64,000 nucleotides of DNA from Eucommia ulmoides (GCA_016647705.1 CM028333.1:23368243-23432242), one strand, 5' to 3'. Shown: positions 12,040 through 26,185, counted from the first letter of the stretch. Translations and numbers: made by a program. The notes: generated by a model not told the origin, from the letters alone.

Positions 12040-12452
12040 CTAACGCTGTATTTGGTATACGGGATTCGAGATGGGATTGAAATGACCATGAGAATGATCA
12101 TCCCATTCCTATGTTTGGTACATGGAATTAAATCTCATTCTCATTCTAAGGATTTCCTAATCCCACAAATCATTAGATTAACTAATACCAAAATAAATTT
12201 GGTATTAGTTAATCCCAATTACATGGAATTAGGTTCTAATCATTCATCAGCCAAAAAACGAGACTAAATACTAACCAAATATTCAAATTGAAATGAAATT
12301 TAATTAAATTAATTATTATACTATTTGGAAATTTAATTCAATTACTATTTTACCATTTGATGTCATTCCAATACCACATATAATCTCTTTTGTCACCAAA
12401 TATAAGAATGATAATGACTATTCTGTTCCACTACCATAATAATCACTACTGG
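12040..12452 (-). mobile_element. MITE inserted in the Copia relic
   Basis: In reverse complement this matches the MITE-like segments at 33920-34592 and 52336-55138 over most of its length (shared words include GGTAAAATAGTAATT and GGGATTAGTTAAT-type runs). One end reads CTAACGCTGTATTTGGTATA. It interrupts the Copia pre-integrase/integrase region. No coding capacity. Confidence 0.65.
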
Positions 12453-12654
12453 AAAAAGATAAGGCATGTTGTTTATCTTATTGACATAGAAGGCTGTCGA
12501 GATGCTTGATAGAGACGTATCCTAATTTTTCACTAGAGGCTAAAGTATAGATATATCCGATGGATGCATAACCTAACTGAGAATTCCAAAGGTTGAGAGA
12601 TGATAAATTAGGTGATGAGAATAATGGTGGTAGTAGTGGTGGTAATGAGGATAA

Positions 12655-12700
12655 TGGGTGTGATGGTGATGGTGATGGTGATGGTGATGGTGATGGTAGG
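12655..12700. repeat. GTGATG microsatellite
   Basis: Seven or so GGTGAT hexamers in a row. The complementary frame encodes a histidine run that is an artefact of the repeat. The array lies within the pre-integrase region of the Copia relic. Confidence 0.85.
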
Positions 12701-14377
12701 GTTGCACAAATTGATGAAGGACAGGGGGGTGGTAGTGGGGATTGATTTGGAAGGTGCAAACCACTAAGTTCAAATAGATATAGAATTTTACGACCAGTCC
12801 CAAGAGTTTTTCCTATCTAAGATTCCTACACACGATAACCAGTATTAGAGAATATTACTTTAAATCCCAATTCACAAAGTTGGCCAATACATAAAAAAGT
12901 TTAAGTGAGTTTTGGAATTAAATACGTGTAAAAAATGGAAAGATGTAAAATAGAAATCTGATTGATATGACTGACATGCAAATGAGAACCATCAATAGTA
13001 TGAATGGTAGGAACAACTATAATAGATAGTTTTGATGAAAAAATATTGAGATCAGAAGTTATATGGTTACAATAGGCAAAATAAAAAAACTAAGAACAAT
13101 TACACGTAGTAAGTGAAAGAGCATGAGAAATATTTGTTCCAAAATTAGAGAAAATATTTGACGAGTGAAGCTAAATCCTCAATAAAGATGGAAAGAATGG
13201 TGGAGACAGGATTAGAATCCTTATTGGCAACAAAAACAACAGGTGAAGGGCAAGACTTAGATATCATCTTTGAATTGGATCAATAATATACAAAAAAGTA
13301 TATTGTGTGATAGGAATCCAAAGAAACAAAGATTGTGGATGTACTCTAGATGTCAAATAATACCAGAACCGATCTCAGGTTGTGAAGAACTAATCGATAA
13401 ACCACTGAATTGGTCCAAGAACATGGTGAACCAAATCCACAATATAAAGGAAAGTATAATGCGTGATCCAAATTTGAGTAAATGAAGACCATGAATGGAT
13501 TCAGAACGCTAAGAATAACTAAGAATCGGCCTCAAATTCTCAAGAATAGGTCCAAAAAATGGCTACCCAGCCAAATGAATGACAAAGTGGGTGAATTGGA
13601 TAACGTGGAAACTAACAAAGTTGAAGAGTAATGTGATCGTTAACCAAGCTGATATGGTTGTTGACCAAGATGACGTAGCAGGAGCATGGGTCAAACAGTG
13701 CTGATATGGTGCTGGTGTGGCAGATGATGTGCCCTAACACGTAGAGATGTGGCGAATACTAATGACATGGAGCTTGCATGGTCCCCTTTTGTGGATGTAG
13801 TGCCTACATGGCAAACGACATCGCAGTTCGTGTGACACATGTCTGACAAGTGTTTAGGGTTGAGTTAACGATGTCCAGTCACGTGGAGGCAAAATTTCAA
13901 TCCATTTGGGAAGCGCGTGAGGGCACGTTCGGTTTTCGACAAAGGTGTTGTTGGTGGCTTTTTGTTCATCTCGACGATACGATTTGGATGATTTTGATTA
14001 TTATTAGATAATAGTATATAGAAACAACACTTGTAAGGAGTCTTATGAAAACAATGAAATTTATAGTAAGTGGAAAATTTGTCAACTTTAGAAATAGAGC
14101 GACAATAAAGCCTGTAGGAGTCAATGAATTTGATAGTGATTCTAAGATTTGTGGAGGCGCATAAGAGTGTGTGAAGAGGTGGTTTGGCTTTTCTCCAGTG
14201 GCGTTGGACTCATCTTTTCGAGAGGAGTTTGATGGTGGTGGAGAATTTGGTGTTTAGTCATTGAACAGTGATAAAAACGTGTAGGAGGTAGTGGCAAATG
14301 TGATTTGGGAAGCAAAAAAAATAAGGTGGAAGAATTTTAGTAAGTACATGGCCAGGAAGAATTGACTCTTGATACCA

Positions 14378-14558
14378 TATTAGAATAACTGAGATACATA
14401 ATATTAAAAGAGAATATGACACAATTGTATTGATATGTGTAAAACCTATTATTTACAGAGATGAATAGAGGTATCTTTATATAGACAATTACTAGGATTT
14501 AACCTAATGGACCTGGAGTTTAATTTAGTAGGCAACGACCAATATACATATATTAACA
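14378..14558 (-). repeat. Copia 5' LTR, copy 1
   Basis: On the minus strand it starts TGTTAATATATGTATATTGG and ends at TAATA beside the PBS; the expected CA end has decayed to TA. A TATATAAAGATACC motif (TATA box type) lies inside. The same LTR occurs at 42448-42626. It is short (about 181 bp), as in many Copia families. Confidence 0.7.
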
Positions 14559-16850
14559 ATTACAAATTCAAGTAAATAAAATAATAAATAAAACAGGTTG
14601 AATAACAGTTTCATAATTAACGTTAACTACACATGTAGATTTAAGAAAACATGTGAACTTAAGTAAACATGCAAAATTCTAAAAATAAATGAATGTTAAG
14701 TAAGCATTCTTGAAAAAAAAGTAATGACTTACAAGTCACTGAATCGGAAAACAAATTGAAGTAGATCGAAACTAGAGTTGTACTTTATGCCCTGAAAACA
14801 TTTTTGTACCCCTGCATTGTTGTTGATGGTTGAATGAGTACATCTACTTTCCAAGTTACAACCATCTTCGAGATTCTGAAACTAGCCCCCACACTACAAC
14901 TCGAAATAAAAATTTCCCACGAGCTGACAAATGGTTGAACTCTACATGAATGTGCTTTGGTTGATTGATGATTTGGATGAATTGATTTGAAATAAAAATG
15001 AAGTTCCGTATTTATAGAAGATTAGAAGACATCATTTGAATGAATGCAGCATTTTCGAAAGGAATGAAATCATTTGAATGGATGCAACATTTTCGAAAGG
15101 AATGAAAGGAACTAGTACGAAAAACAGACAAACCAATTTGAGAAAAAAGATACACTAGTTCGGAAGAACAAATGCAAGAGTTCAAGCATAACATTGGTTT
15201 ACATAGGCACAAAATCTGTTCGAATGAGCTTACACTGATTCCTAGATGCACTAGTTTGACAAACATCGACTTGGGATTTTACAGGTGATTCAAAAAGGAA
15301 ATAAAATCCATTTAAGAAGTAAATAAATTTTGCCCAAAAATGTTAATACTTTGTTGGGCCAAGGCCCAACACTGACACACATTGACTTGGGTTTTTGTAG
15401 GTATTGATTCGGTAATGAAATAAAATTCATTAAAAAATTAAATAAATTGTGCGTAAAGAAATTATACTCCAATGGGCCAAGGCCCAACCCTGACCAGGCC
15501 AATAGACAACAACGGCTCGACATGTGGTTTAATAGAAACACCCATAAAACACACCCAAAAAAAAAAATGTTATGCCCAAAGGGCTGAAGAAATGATAGTG
15601 GGAATTATTATAATTAATAATTAATTACAAGCTTAAGTAATTAAAATAATAGATAACACAAGCTGAATAACGATTTCATAAATCAATGTTAATCACACAA
15701 GTAGATTCAAGAAAACATGTGAATTTAACTGTACATATAAAATTCTGAAAATAAATGAATGTTGACTAAACATACAGAAACAAAAGTACAAACTTACAAG
15801 TCAATGAATCAGAGAACAAAATTGAAGATCAATACTAGAGTTGTACTTCATGTCTTTAAAAATGATTCACACCCCCCACATTGTTGTTGATAGTTGAAGG
15901 ACGTCTACTTTCCAAGGTAAAACCATATTCAATATTATGGTACTAGTCCCTGCACTAGAACTCGAAATAAAAAATTTTGACTAATTGACAAATGCTTAAA
16001 CTCTACATGTATGTGCTTTGATTGACAAGTGAATTGGATGAATTGATTTGAAACGAAAATGAGGTCCTCTATTTATAGAAGATTAGGAGACAACATTAGA
16101 ATGGATGCATGATTTTGAAAATGAATGAAAAGAACTAATTCGAGAAACAGATACACATGTTTGAGAAAAAGTGTACTAGTTTGGAAGAAATGATGCACTA
16201 GTTCAAGCATGGCAATAGTTCACATAGGAATACGAATCTGTTCAGATGAGCTTACATTGATTCGCAGATGCACTAGTTCAACACACATCAATTCAGGGTT
16301 TTGCAAGCACTGATTCGAAAAGAAAAATAAATTCATTTAAAAATTAAATAAATTGTACCCCCAAAAGTTAATACTCTATTGGGCCAAGGCCCAACCTCGA
16401 CATATAGATTCGGGGTTTTGCAGGCTCTGATTAGGGAAGAAAGTAAAATTCATTTAAAAATTAAATAAATTATGTCCATAACGCTCTGTTGGACCAAGGT
16501 CGACCCCTACTAGACTAGGCAAATGGCAGTAGGGGAGGTCACGGGCACGGGGGCCCACCCAACCCGCCCAACCCATTGTCTTTTGTTTTAGGACTTGAGC
16601 TTGATTTTTTAGCCCATGGGCTGGGCTTGAGTTTGAATTCTATTTTTTTAGGGCTAGGCTTGGGTATGATGATAGGACTTGGCCATTGGGCCGGGCTGGG
16701 CTCAACTTACTATTTTTTGTAATACCCTAAGTAGGGCTTAGCCTGAAATCAGTCCAGTCTGGCCCATGACCACCCCTACATGACGGCGGCTAGACGTGTG
16801 GTTAATAGAAAACACACACAAAAGACAAAAATTTATGCCTAAGGGGTTTA
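14559..16850. repeat. Two tandem units of about 1.1 kb, unknown nature, copy 1
   Basis: Unit 1 (14559-15623) and unit 2 (15624 to about 16850) are diverged direct copies. Shared landmarks in order are an ATTACAA start, AAGAAAACATGTGAA, AAATTCTGAAAATAAATGAA, a leader-like CTATTTATAGAAGATTAG with TATA-type core, and GGGCCAAGGCCCAAC near the end. Unit 1 has a further internal 118-bp duplication around GGGCCAAGGCCCAAC (15356 and 15474). Unit 2 carries a hAT MITE. No coding sequence. The units could be old LTRs of another element; this is not shown. Confidence 0.65.
16530..16778. mobile_element. hAT-type MITE
   Basis: A 249-bp insert with ends TAGGGGAGGTCA and TGACCACCCCTA, a terminal inverted repeat typical of plant hAT MITEs, and an imperfect 8-bp target duplication (AATGGCAG / CATGACGG). 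The inside has many GGGC/GCCC words. The matching place in copy 2 (near 45585) lacks it, so it arrived after the duplication or was lost there. Confidence 0.75.
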
Positions 16851-17644
16851 CCCTTTCTTCCCAACTTTGAGTTATATATGTTGTTAAGTTTTTCTTTCAC
16901 AAGCAATGTAGGATTGTATGTTTGTTCTAGTTTTCAATCAAATCTCAATTGGATACTTTGAGATTTAAAATCTTATTCAAAATTTAATAATTTTTGACAT
17001 GTGAATATACTATGTTAATCTGTAATCGAAGAGAAACACATTGAAACTGTAACCCGATTAAATTAATTAATAAGTCAACTTTAATTCCCGATTAAATTAA
17101 TTAATAAGTGAACTTTAATTAATAATTAAAGTTGTTAAAAATTGACAAATCAAGTGAGTGCTACTAATGAGGGATTAGAGAATCACTTGCTAATTACATG
17201 TATATTTGTAGTGGGAGGGCATATAATAGAGAGAAGAAAGTCTTTCACTATAATAAACAAGATACCTTCAACTTGAAATGCTACTACTTTTCAAAAGAAG
17301 ATGCCATCAGCCAATCTTACTGTGCCAAATTATAAAAATGATATCCACGTGAAGTCTTGCCTTTCCATGTAACCATCTGTTTATATTACTATTTTCCCTT
17401 GCAAGTGACAACCATAAGGGAAGCATGCTGTCTAGTGCTTCTAAAGTAATTGCAGGGGGAGGAACATTATTCAGCAGGAATTTATCCCCTTTGTTTAGTG
17501 AGTATGCTGTCAAATTCTTGTTCCTATTTTTAAAATTTTAAAATTTCAAAAAAAAATATTCTTATAACTTTGAGATTAATCAAAAAATTCGTGAGATTTC
17601 GAGAAACCAAAAAAGAAAAATGTTTCCATTCATTCTTAAAAATG
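16851..17644. other. Non-coding DNA shared with 45650-46218 and 47504-47740
   Basis: No gene seen. The sequence is colinear with copy 2 of the tandem duplication. A near-exact duplication around CGATTAAATTAATTAATAAG lies at 17050-17120. At about 17430 copy 2 has an extra 1.3-kb block holding two MITEs. Confidence 0.6.
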
Positions 17645-20600
17645 TTCTATCTCTACCGGTGGGTCCTCAAGGAATGGACCTCGGAGCCACAATCAATTCC
17701 TAGCCTAGCCAAAAAATCAGCACATCTATTATTAAATCTCGAAGTAATTTGGATCGTAAAATCATGCATCTCGATAATCTGTTAGTACTCCAAGATCCAG
17801 CGACAAAAGATATGGCTCTCAGGGCAACCTCTTCAAATTAGCTTGACCGCTTCCTTAGAGTCGGATTCCACAATGATTATAAGAAAACCTCTCAAAATCT
17901 CCAAGCAAAGACTCGTACGAATGCTCCTAATTTTCGCTTCCAAACATGTGCAAGACTTGATCTGACTAACGAATCCAACTTTCCAAGTCTCATCTGTCTA
18001 CTTGGCAGCCCTCCAATGCCCCCTTCCCAAGATTCCCCAAAGCGCTACCATCAATATTCAATTTGAAAATACCTACAAGAGGAGGAAACTAATTAGAAGA
18101 AAAATTTAAAGATAAACCATTTTTCATTAGGAAAGAAATCTTCCTGCATCTCTCGAACAAACTGATTGATACAGAAAACAACAAGGTTAGGATCTTGAAC
18201 AACTCCCTCAATCACAACCTTGTTTCTATCTTTTCAAATTTCCCATAAAATGGAAACAAAAAGAATAATAATAGAAGGTTTATCATTTCTCCCTTTAATG
18301 TATTTCGAGATCCAATCCGATATCCCCAAGCCTCAATCTCGCCTCAAAGTGCCCCTGTCCATAAAATAATTCTAAACAACCCAGACTTTTGGGAAAGATC
18401 TAAGCACATGATCAATAGATTCATCAGCATTATGACACTGATCACAAATAGTAGAAATATCATTTGACCAACTAGCTCCAAAAGAGTTAGTCACCAGTCT
18501 CTTATAAAAAAAAAATTCAAAGGAAATTGTTTTGACTTTGAGGGATTTTCAACTTCCAAATCCACTCCCATTTAGGAAACGATCTACGGACCTCAAAATC
18601 GGAAAGAAGAGAATAATAGAAAATTTCCCAGATTTCTATGAAAACCAAATGGCCATAACTTCTTTAAGAATATTTGGCGGCTCAGAACCTAAAATGTCAT
18701 TAACTTGGATATCTAATAAAAGATGAATGATCGGCAGAAGATACCAACTACCAAAATTATCCATAATATCCGAAACCTTCATATCATAACTTTTTTGAAT
18801 TTCATCATTGCCAAGAAGTCCCTTACTACACCACCAATCTATCCATAGATTAATGTTTATGCCATTACCAACCTTCCATTTTAAGCCTCTTTGTAAACAA
18901 TCTTTAGATTTAAAAATACCTCTCCAAATATGGAATCCTCCCATCCTTTTAGACCAAGAAGAATGATTCATCTCTAAATTATACTTATAAGAAATAGAAG
19001 AGACCTAAAAGCAATCATCATTACTCACAATTCCTCAAGCCAATTTAGACATAAAAGCACAATTATTTAATCTACATTTTCTAATATTCAAACCCCCCAA
19101 ATCATAAGGCATGCAAACCTTATCCCAATTAACAAGATGAAATTTCTTTTTACCATCCACATCCCCCCAAAGAAAATTTCTAGCAATTTGATCAATTTTA
19201 TCATAAATTTTAAGAGAAAGCGGATTAGTTTGCATATAATAAAGAGGAATAAAAGTCAAAACAAATTTAACAAGTGTCACTCTCCCAGGCATAGACAAAT
19301 TAGAAGCCTTCCAATTAGAAAACCTTTTCTGCATTGTCTCCAAAATAAAATTGAAATATTTATCACTAAATCTATTATGAATAAGTGGGCCCCCCAGATA
19401 AATCCTAAGATCTTTACACAGCCTCCATAGCCAATTTTCTGCTAATCTCTCTAGCAACTATAGAAGGAACCTCAGGAGCAACAAAAACTCTAGATTTACT
19501 TAAATTCACCACAAGGCCCGAAGCTTCAGAAAAATCATGCATGATACTAACAATAGAATCACAACATTTAAAATCCAATTTAGCAAAAAATAAGATATTA
19601 TCAACAAAAAACAAATGAATAAGAGTCGAACTATTTTTAGCAACTTTCAAACCTTTCCATTTATTATTAATAACTTCCTTGTTAATAATAATAGATAATC
19701 TCTACATACAAAGAACGAAAAGATAAGGAGACAATGAATCTCCATGTCTAAGCTCCTTACAAGGAGAAAAATCTTCAAGAGGCGCCCTATTTCAGAGGAC
19801 TTTAAAAGAGGCTTTCCCTACACAATTTGTAACTAATTTGATCCAACAATTAGGGAAAGAAAAAAAGTGTTTTAAAAAAAAATCCCAACTGAGTTTATTA
19901 TAAACTTTTTCAAGATCAATTTTAATAATCATACCTCATTTTTTATCCTTCGACCTTTTCAATTTATGCAAAATTTCTTGAGTAATAATAATATTATCCA
20001 AAATTTGTCTACCTGAAATAAAACTACTTTGAAAAGGACCGACAATAGAAGATAAAAGAGGACGAAGCCTAGCCCCAAGAATTTTAGTAACTAGTTTATA
20101 AGGAATATTACAAAGACTAATAGGACGAAACTGGTTAATAGTTTCAGGGCACTCAACTTTGGGGATCAGAGCGATGAGTGTCTCATTCATTTTAGAAGAC
20201 ATATCACTTTCAACAAAACATTACTTCACAAAATCACATAAACTTTTACCAATCGTTTTCTGTTTTTTTTCTTATAAAAAATCATCTGGTATCCATCAGG
20301 GCCAGGAGCTTTAAGGTCTTTCATATTTTTTAAATTAGATTTAATCTCCTCATCATCTGGAAACAGGGTAAACAACGAATAATCCTCCGGATCAATAGGG
20401 TTAGGATAATCCTTCACCAAATAATTAGGATTAATAACACAAGACACATTCTCACAAAAAATATCATAGAAATACTATCTAACATGGATTTTAATAGTCT
20501 CCTGATCATTAAGCCAAATGCCATTAGAATTTTTATTCATTGACACTCTATTCCTCCTTCTTTTTTGAGTCGTAGCAATTTGAAAAAACCTAGTATTATT

Positions 20601-21690
20601 ATCCCCAAAGGAAAGCCACTGGACTCTAGATTTTTTATACCAGTTGACTCATCCCTCTTAAAGAGGTTCATATAATCATTTTTGAGAACATTTTCCAAAT
20701 TATCAAGGCCATGCGAAAAATAAGATTCATGATATTTTTCAATATCTTTAAGCCTGGCTAAAATCCTCTTTTTCTCATTAAATATGTTTTCAAAAACCTC
20801 ATATTCCATATTTTAACCTTATTAGTGAAATGAACAAGCTTACTATTAAGATCAGTATTAGCATTATCCCAACACTTATCAATCAAAGGTTTGAAGTCCG
20901 GGTGATCCAACCACATGGCTTCAAACTTAAAAGGACGAGTAGCATTAAGGAAATTAATACCAAGAAAATGAATAACAAGACAAGAGTGATCAGAATATGT
21001 ATGAGGTAAATTTTCAACCCGGGCATCTGAGAAGGTCGAACACCAGACTTCATTAGCCATAACCCTGTCCAATCTTTTAAAAGTTCGAAGACCATGCCTA
21101 TTAGAACTAAACCAGGTCATAGATGGACCACTAGCCCCAAGATCATTCAAACCACAAACCACAACATTAGCATTAAACAAATTAATTCACAAAATATCAG
21201 AGGAACTAGAGAAACTAAATTTCTCATTTTGAGAGCTGATTGATATCATTGAAATCTCCCACCGTCAACCAGGGAGAATCATTAAGTTGGGAGAAATTAT
21301 TCACTTCCGACCACAACTATTTTCTCATCTTGGGGTTTAGGTTACCATAAACTGCCGAGAAAATCCACTCCTCAAAACCCACCATCTAGACTTTCGCATC
21401 TATACCTTGGTTAGTAGCATGGACTTGACTAACAGAAACTTTCTCCGAACACCGAAGAACCTAGGTTCTACTAGCACTACCTTAGGGGTCAATATGAGTA
21501 ACCATCGTAAGGCCAAAATAATTAAAAAAAATTACCAAGTGACCCCAACTCAACCTTAGTTTCCAACAAAACGACCACCTCGGTTTTTTAGAATTAAAAA
21601 TATCCCAAAATGCATTACGAAAATTACTATTTCTTACCCCCCGACAATTCCAAACAAGAATCTTCATAAAAAATAAAGATGAAAACCTAG
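17645..21690 (-). pseudogene. LINE ORF2: endonuclease, reverse transcriptase, RNase H (dead)
   Basis: Translated on the minus strand in several frames. The endonuclease starts MKILVWNCRGVRNSNFRNAF (about 21665) and continues with RLDRVMANEVW and YSDHSCLVIHF motifs (about 21075-20970). Reverse transcriptase begins at LKAPGPDGY (about 20310), then NETLIALIPKVECPETINQF and RPISLCNIPYKLVTKIL (about 20180-20090) and a catalytic box reading FFVDN where FADD is expected. A stop replaces Glu in the SPYLFVLCME-type motif near 19710. A zf-RVT-like part lies at 18970-18640 and an RNase H remnant (ESDSKEAVKLI) near 17865-17640. The altered catalytic box and repeated stops make it inactive. Confidence 0.8.
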
Positions 21691-22988
21691 GCAAACAATC
21701 TAGATTACTAAGCCCTAGAAAGGCTTTGAACCTCCATACGAGGTAATCTTACACCTTCACTATTTCTATGGATATCTCCATAAACGGTGGACGTGGAGCC
21801 CATTTCTCCATAACCTTTACCTATATTCTCACAGAATCCACTAATCAGCTCATTTTTACACACTGTCTCATCTCCTCTGATTGTTCTATGAACATCAAGA
21901 ACGGGAATTGTTGGAGGTGAGTTACTCGAAGATCTTCCATAAGAAGGACGAAGACTAATAATATCATCAGGTGGTTTAGGGTTTAAAGAAATATTGGACT
22001 TCAAGGAAACGGATACAATGGTATAAATAGAAAGAGAATTATGAGATGATGAAGGTGTAGGTTTGATGGAGGAAGTAATGGCAAAAGAAGAGGGAGTATT
22101 AAAAGAAGAAGATGGATTAGACATTAAAGGATGCGAAGAACCTGATTTAGACTGGAAATCTAGTTTCTAAGACACCATCGCCTTCTACGAACAATGCTAC
22201 GAATCATACCTCATCATTTCAGAAGGCGTGCTACTAGCCTTTGCTACCATAGAAGAAAGTACAAGGCTCAAGACACCCTTCGCCATCAATTCCTTTTGCC
22301 ACATTTTGGGATTTGAATTTTTATGCACGCTTGAAATACTACTAGGGTTAGTAGAAAACAGTTGGCCTCCCTTATTACTAACAACCCTTTTATGACTTGA
22401 GCCCTTATAATTTTTAGCAAAATTTGATTTAGAAAGGCTTGGCCTACTTAAATCAATCACAACCTCATTTCTATCTGGGTCATTTCGCTGGGCCTTTCTA
22501 CCTCTCGGCCCAAAATTTTGATTATTTTTCCCAATTGGCCCCGAATCCTGACCTCTAGTAGAGCCCATTTGAATAAACTTTGGCTTATTCCCCCCAAACC
22601 TCCTTTGCTTTCTTACCAAGATCCCTGGCCCAAAACCGTCATCCCCAGCATCCAAACCAATGATGTCATTCGTATATTCTATCATCATATCTGAATTGGG
22701 AACATATACAGATTTTTCTTCCACCATTTGATTAACCAACCCAGAAACCATATCACTGTTCATGGTCTCATAATCAGTCATCTTTTCCATTCATCGCCGG
22801 ATTCTTGACAAAAGGACACATCTCAATTCGATGATTTACACGACCATTGGAAAAACACAACCCAAGATGACTTTCATACTCTACTCTAAAAACCATCCAC
22901 TTCATTCGAAAATGAGGGACAATTGGTTTATTCAAATCAATTTTGATGCATAGCCTAGCAAACTTTCCTCTAGAAGACGTAACCATAT

Positions 22989-24369
22989 TGGACGAGAACA
23001 TTTTTTACGCTCACGTCTGACTTACTCGCAAGTGCACGAGGTCAAGTTTTAATATAATGGATCTTTAAGATCGGATATCGTTCCACTGGGAAATGTGTTT
23101 GAATATTGTAATTGGCATAGTCTTATTATCCCGACGGTTCAAGAAATGTTTTAATTTAAACTAATTAAGGACTAAATTAAACAAAAAACTATTGGGTTAG
23201 TTCTAATTAAGTTGATTACCTAGGGATTGATTTCATTCACTTAATACATGTCTGAATTCGTTTAGTTAACAATAACGGTGTTTATCCTATCCGACAATCT
23301 CGGTATCTTAAACTCACTCGCCACCTCTCCCGAGTGTAAGACGAGTGAATATGCGATTTCGTGTCAACGAAGAAGTCCCTCTCAACATCTTAATGACACT
23401 AGACTACATGAGTCTTAACCCAACCTCATAGATTGCACACTTTTTAACTCCCTCCCGGGTTGTTAGAACATCACGATGTGTTTACCCTAATCCGAATCTG
23501 GGGTTACCTCTCCCGAGTGTCAAACCCCATATTCTCAAAACTAATTCTAATATCTTGACAAGTATATTAAAATTGTAATAGAATGGTAACCACAATCAGA
23601 TTTAGACAAACAATCATTAAAATAACATATATTCAATCAAACGTGTATTTACATGAACTACATCGATCCCTAGATAATATTTATCTAACCTACCATGATC
23701 TTAGCCATTGAAACTATAAAACAAGAGGGATTCATCATCATTCACAATAAAATGTTAAGTTACAAAGATAGAAACAAAGAAAGAAAGATCAAATCTTAAA
23801 GTGGAGTGATCTACTGTCGCCAAAGATCGATCCTAAAGTGTTTCTTCTTCTCTGATATGTGAATGTCCTTTTTGGGCTATTCAAGAATAACCAAGATCAA
23901 TTGTTTAATGTTAGGAATGTCCCTTGACAAATGGGGTAGAAATGGAATTAAATAGAAGGTTTCAAAATATTGAAAAAATGGATATTTCCTGCACAGAGTC
24001 ACCGCTGCGGCGGTAAGTCGATTCACATCACCGCTGAGGTTGTGACTGACCGCTGCGGCGGTAAGCTAAAAGTTGAACTCTTTGGATTTTTACCGCCTAA
24101 GCGGTGGTTGACTGCTGCGGCGGTGTCTTTTTTTCGATTCTCCATGCATCTCGCCCCTCTTGGCGGTGGCCTGATCGCCGCGGCGGTGGGACTACTGTCC
24201 TGAAACTTTGCTTCTTCACCGTTTTTCCATCGTGTCGCTCGTTTATCACTTTGTTACGTCCCTACACTTGATTTACATAAAAACAAACAAAAATGACATA
24301 AAATATTACTAAAACACTCGAAAACTACCAAATTTGGCTTAGAAGTAGATAAGTATTTTCAACCAATCA
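22989..24369 (-). repeat. 3' LTR (element on minus strand)
   Basis: A 1381-bp LTR paired with 28894-30247. Clear shared blocks include CTTACTCGCAAGTGCACGAG and ACCTCTCCCGAGTGTAAGAC. It carries more copies of the ACCGC/GCGGT hairpin motif near 24000-24190 than the other LTR, which explains most of the length difference. Confidence 0.88.
23998..24190. repeat. ACCGCC/GGCGGT hairpin cluster in the 3' LTR
   Basis: At least six short inverted repeats such as ACCGCTGCGGCGGT, ACCGCCTAAGCGGT and CGCCGCGGCGGT occur within 200 bp. Related clusters lie at 27795-28065 and 29915-30055 in the same element. Confidence 0.75.
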
Positions 24370-26185
24370 AATACCCACAAACTTGGAATTTTGTTAGTTC
24401 TCAAGCAAAACACCCTAACACTAAAATAAACTAACAGTATTAACTAACTAACTAACTACCTACTAAAAATGAATAACTTTAACAAAGAAGAAGTAAACGC
24501 ATGCGAGTTCCAAGTTCAATCGAAGAAACCAAGTTGTTCCTCCCTCAACAGCCCTCAATTAGATCAAGTTTAGGAAATAACACACACTATGTGGTGTTCT
24601 AGAACTTCAACAGTCAATATCAATAAAAACCATTCTAGATCCATTTAAAGTGTGTGTGTGAGAACTCAAATGTATAACTATCCAAACACCGGATTGGATT
24701 ATTCAATAACTAAGCTCATGACGATTAAGGATTAGGAAAACCATACGCTTGACTGGGCTCAATTATCCACTAATGTAGGTTCAGACATTCACAGAGATCA
24801 ATAGAGCTTGGTTTGGCTTTGGAGAACGACCAAGGGTAACACAGGAATAGAAAACAGAAAATTGTTATAATTGAACGATACCCGAGGCACAAACGCTTGT
24901 CTCTATCTCTCTCTCGTAACCCCACACATTTAAAACACAACCCTGAACAAGAATTTAAGAACTTTGTATTTACTTGTCGAAAGAAATGAAAATAATAAAT
25001 AGTTTTTTTTTTTTTTTTAAGAACAAAACACACCCCCAAACTTATTCGAATTTATACAATTTTAGGAGCTTTCAAAAAGAATTAAAATAATGACAAGTGA
25101 ATACACTAATACCGAATCAATAAAAATTCATCCGAAATCCAACCACTCATTTCAAGTAGCATAAATTAATGCTAACTTGATTTCACTCAATTTGAAACTT
25201 AGGCTTAGCAACAATGGTTTGGAAAAATTTAATTGGATAGAGTATTAATACGTGTTCAGAATTGAAAAGATTATCAGCTTCGATAGAGGAATGAGGGATA
25301 AAATTTTCAGGTTAGCTACAAAGGTTCAAGTGAAAAATTTGAAGACCTAAATCACTCCTTTGGAATTACCTTACCTACGATTCCGCCTCAAGTTTTCCCC
25401 AAATCAAGTTCTAGATTCCTCATTTCTGTCATGAACTTATTACTGAATAATCGGCGTCAAATTGTTCAGATAATTATACACTGAGTCTATATGATCATGT
25501 GATTTAGGATCAAAATAATTTTTACCTAATTAACATGCTAAGCACACAAAACACACATGAATGGCATCACCCCCAACCTCGATATACAATTAGAGGATAA
25601 TTTTCATCATCGAGAAATGGCCCAGACGAACTCACAACTCAACACGCAAATATTGCTTCATACATAAACATCTCTACATTAAATCTAAATACTAACATAC
25701 ATACACTAATATAAGCATTTCACATGCAAAAACATGGAATTTTAAATAAAACTTAACTATATGTTAAAAGTCTACAACATACATTTAAGCTTCTACAAAG
25801 CGTAACTACGCATACATAAAACATCCAAATACATAAAAAAATTTGTTCATAATTTTCTACAAAAAACAAAAAGGGATGACCATCCCCTCAAACTTGAACG
25901 AGGCAGTGTGCACACTGACTGAGCAGTGAACCCAATTGCAATATATAGCATTCATGTGAAAATATTGGGTTTGAACATAGACCTAGAAGATAAGACGTAG
26001 AAGTCACACCTCCTACTGTCCACTTGGGGGAATGTCATCGTCACCACTGTTGCGTCTAAAAGGAAACTGTGGTAGTTACAAAAGGTGCGGCGGCATTTGT
26101 GGCATAGGCGGATAAGCGCTCATATCAATGTCGAGGCGCTTGCAAATTAGCCGGTGGACTTGATCATGATGACTCGTATACTGAT
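24370..26185. other. Non-coding interior of the Gypsy-type element
   Basis: No coding domain is recognised on either strand. The tract contains a TAAC microsatellite (about 24440-24460), a long T/A run near 25000 and several C-rich pieces such as ACACCCCCAAACTT. The PPT is expected directly right of 24369; GTTTGTGGGTATT on the minus strand is the best candidate. Confidence 0.5.

Larger units (their letters stand above)
11510..14558 (-). mobile_element. Decayed Copia retrotransposon, 5' part, minus strand
   Basis: Read on the minus strand: LTR (14378-14558), primer-binding site TGGTATCAAGAG complementary to initiator tRNA-Met, a gag-like region, a pre-integrase segment (about 12600-12480, LWNSQLGYASIGY) and an integrase core (about 12020-11510). 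The frame is broken by many stops and shifts. A MITE (12040-12452) separates pre-integrase from integrase. The element ends near 11510 without reverse transcriptase or 3' LTR. The part to the right of about 13340 recurs at 36442-37020 and 41976-42626 as part of a tandem duplication. Confidence 0.75.

Noticed and set aside
12573..12803. Histidine-rich minus-strand protein
   Set aside because: The His run comes from the GTGATG microsatellite; the frame crosses a Copia relic.
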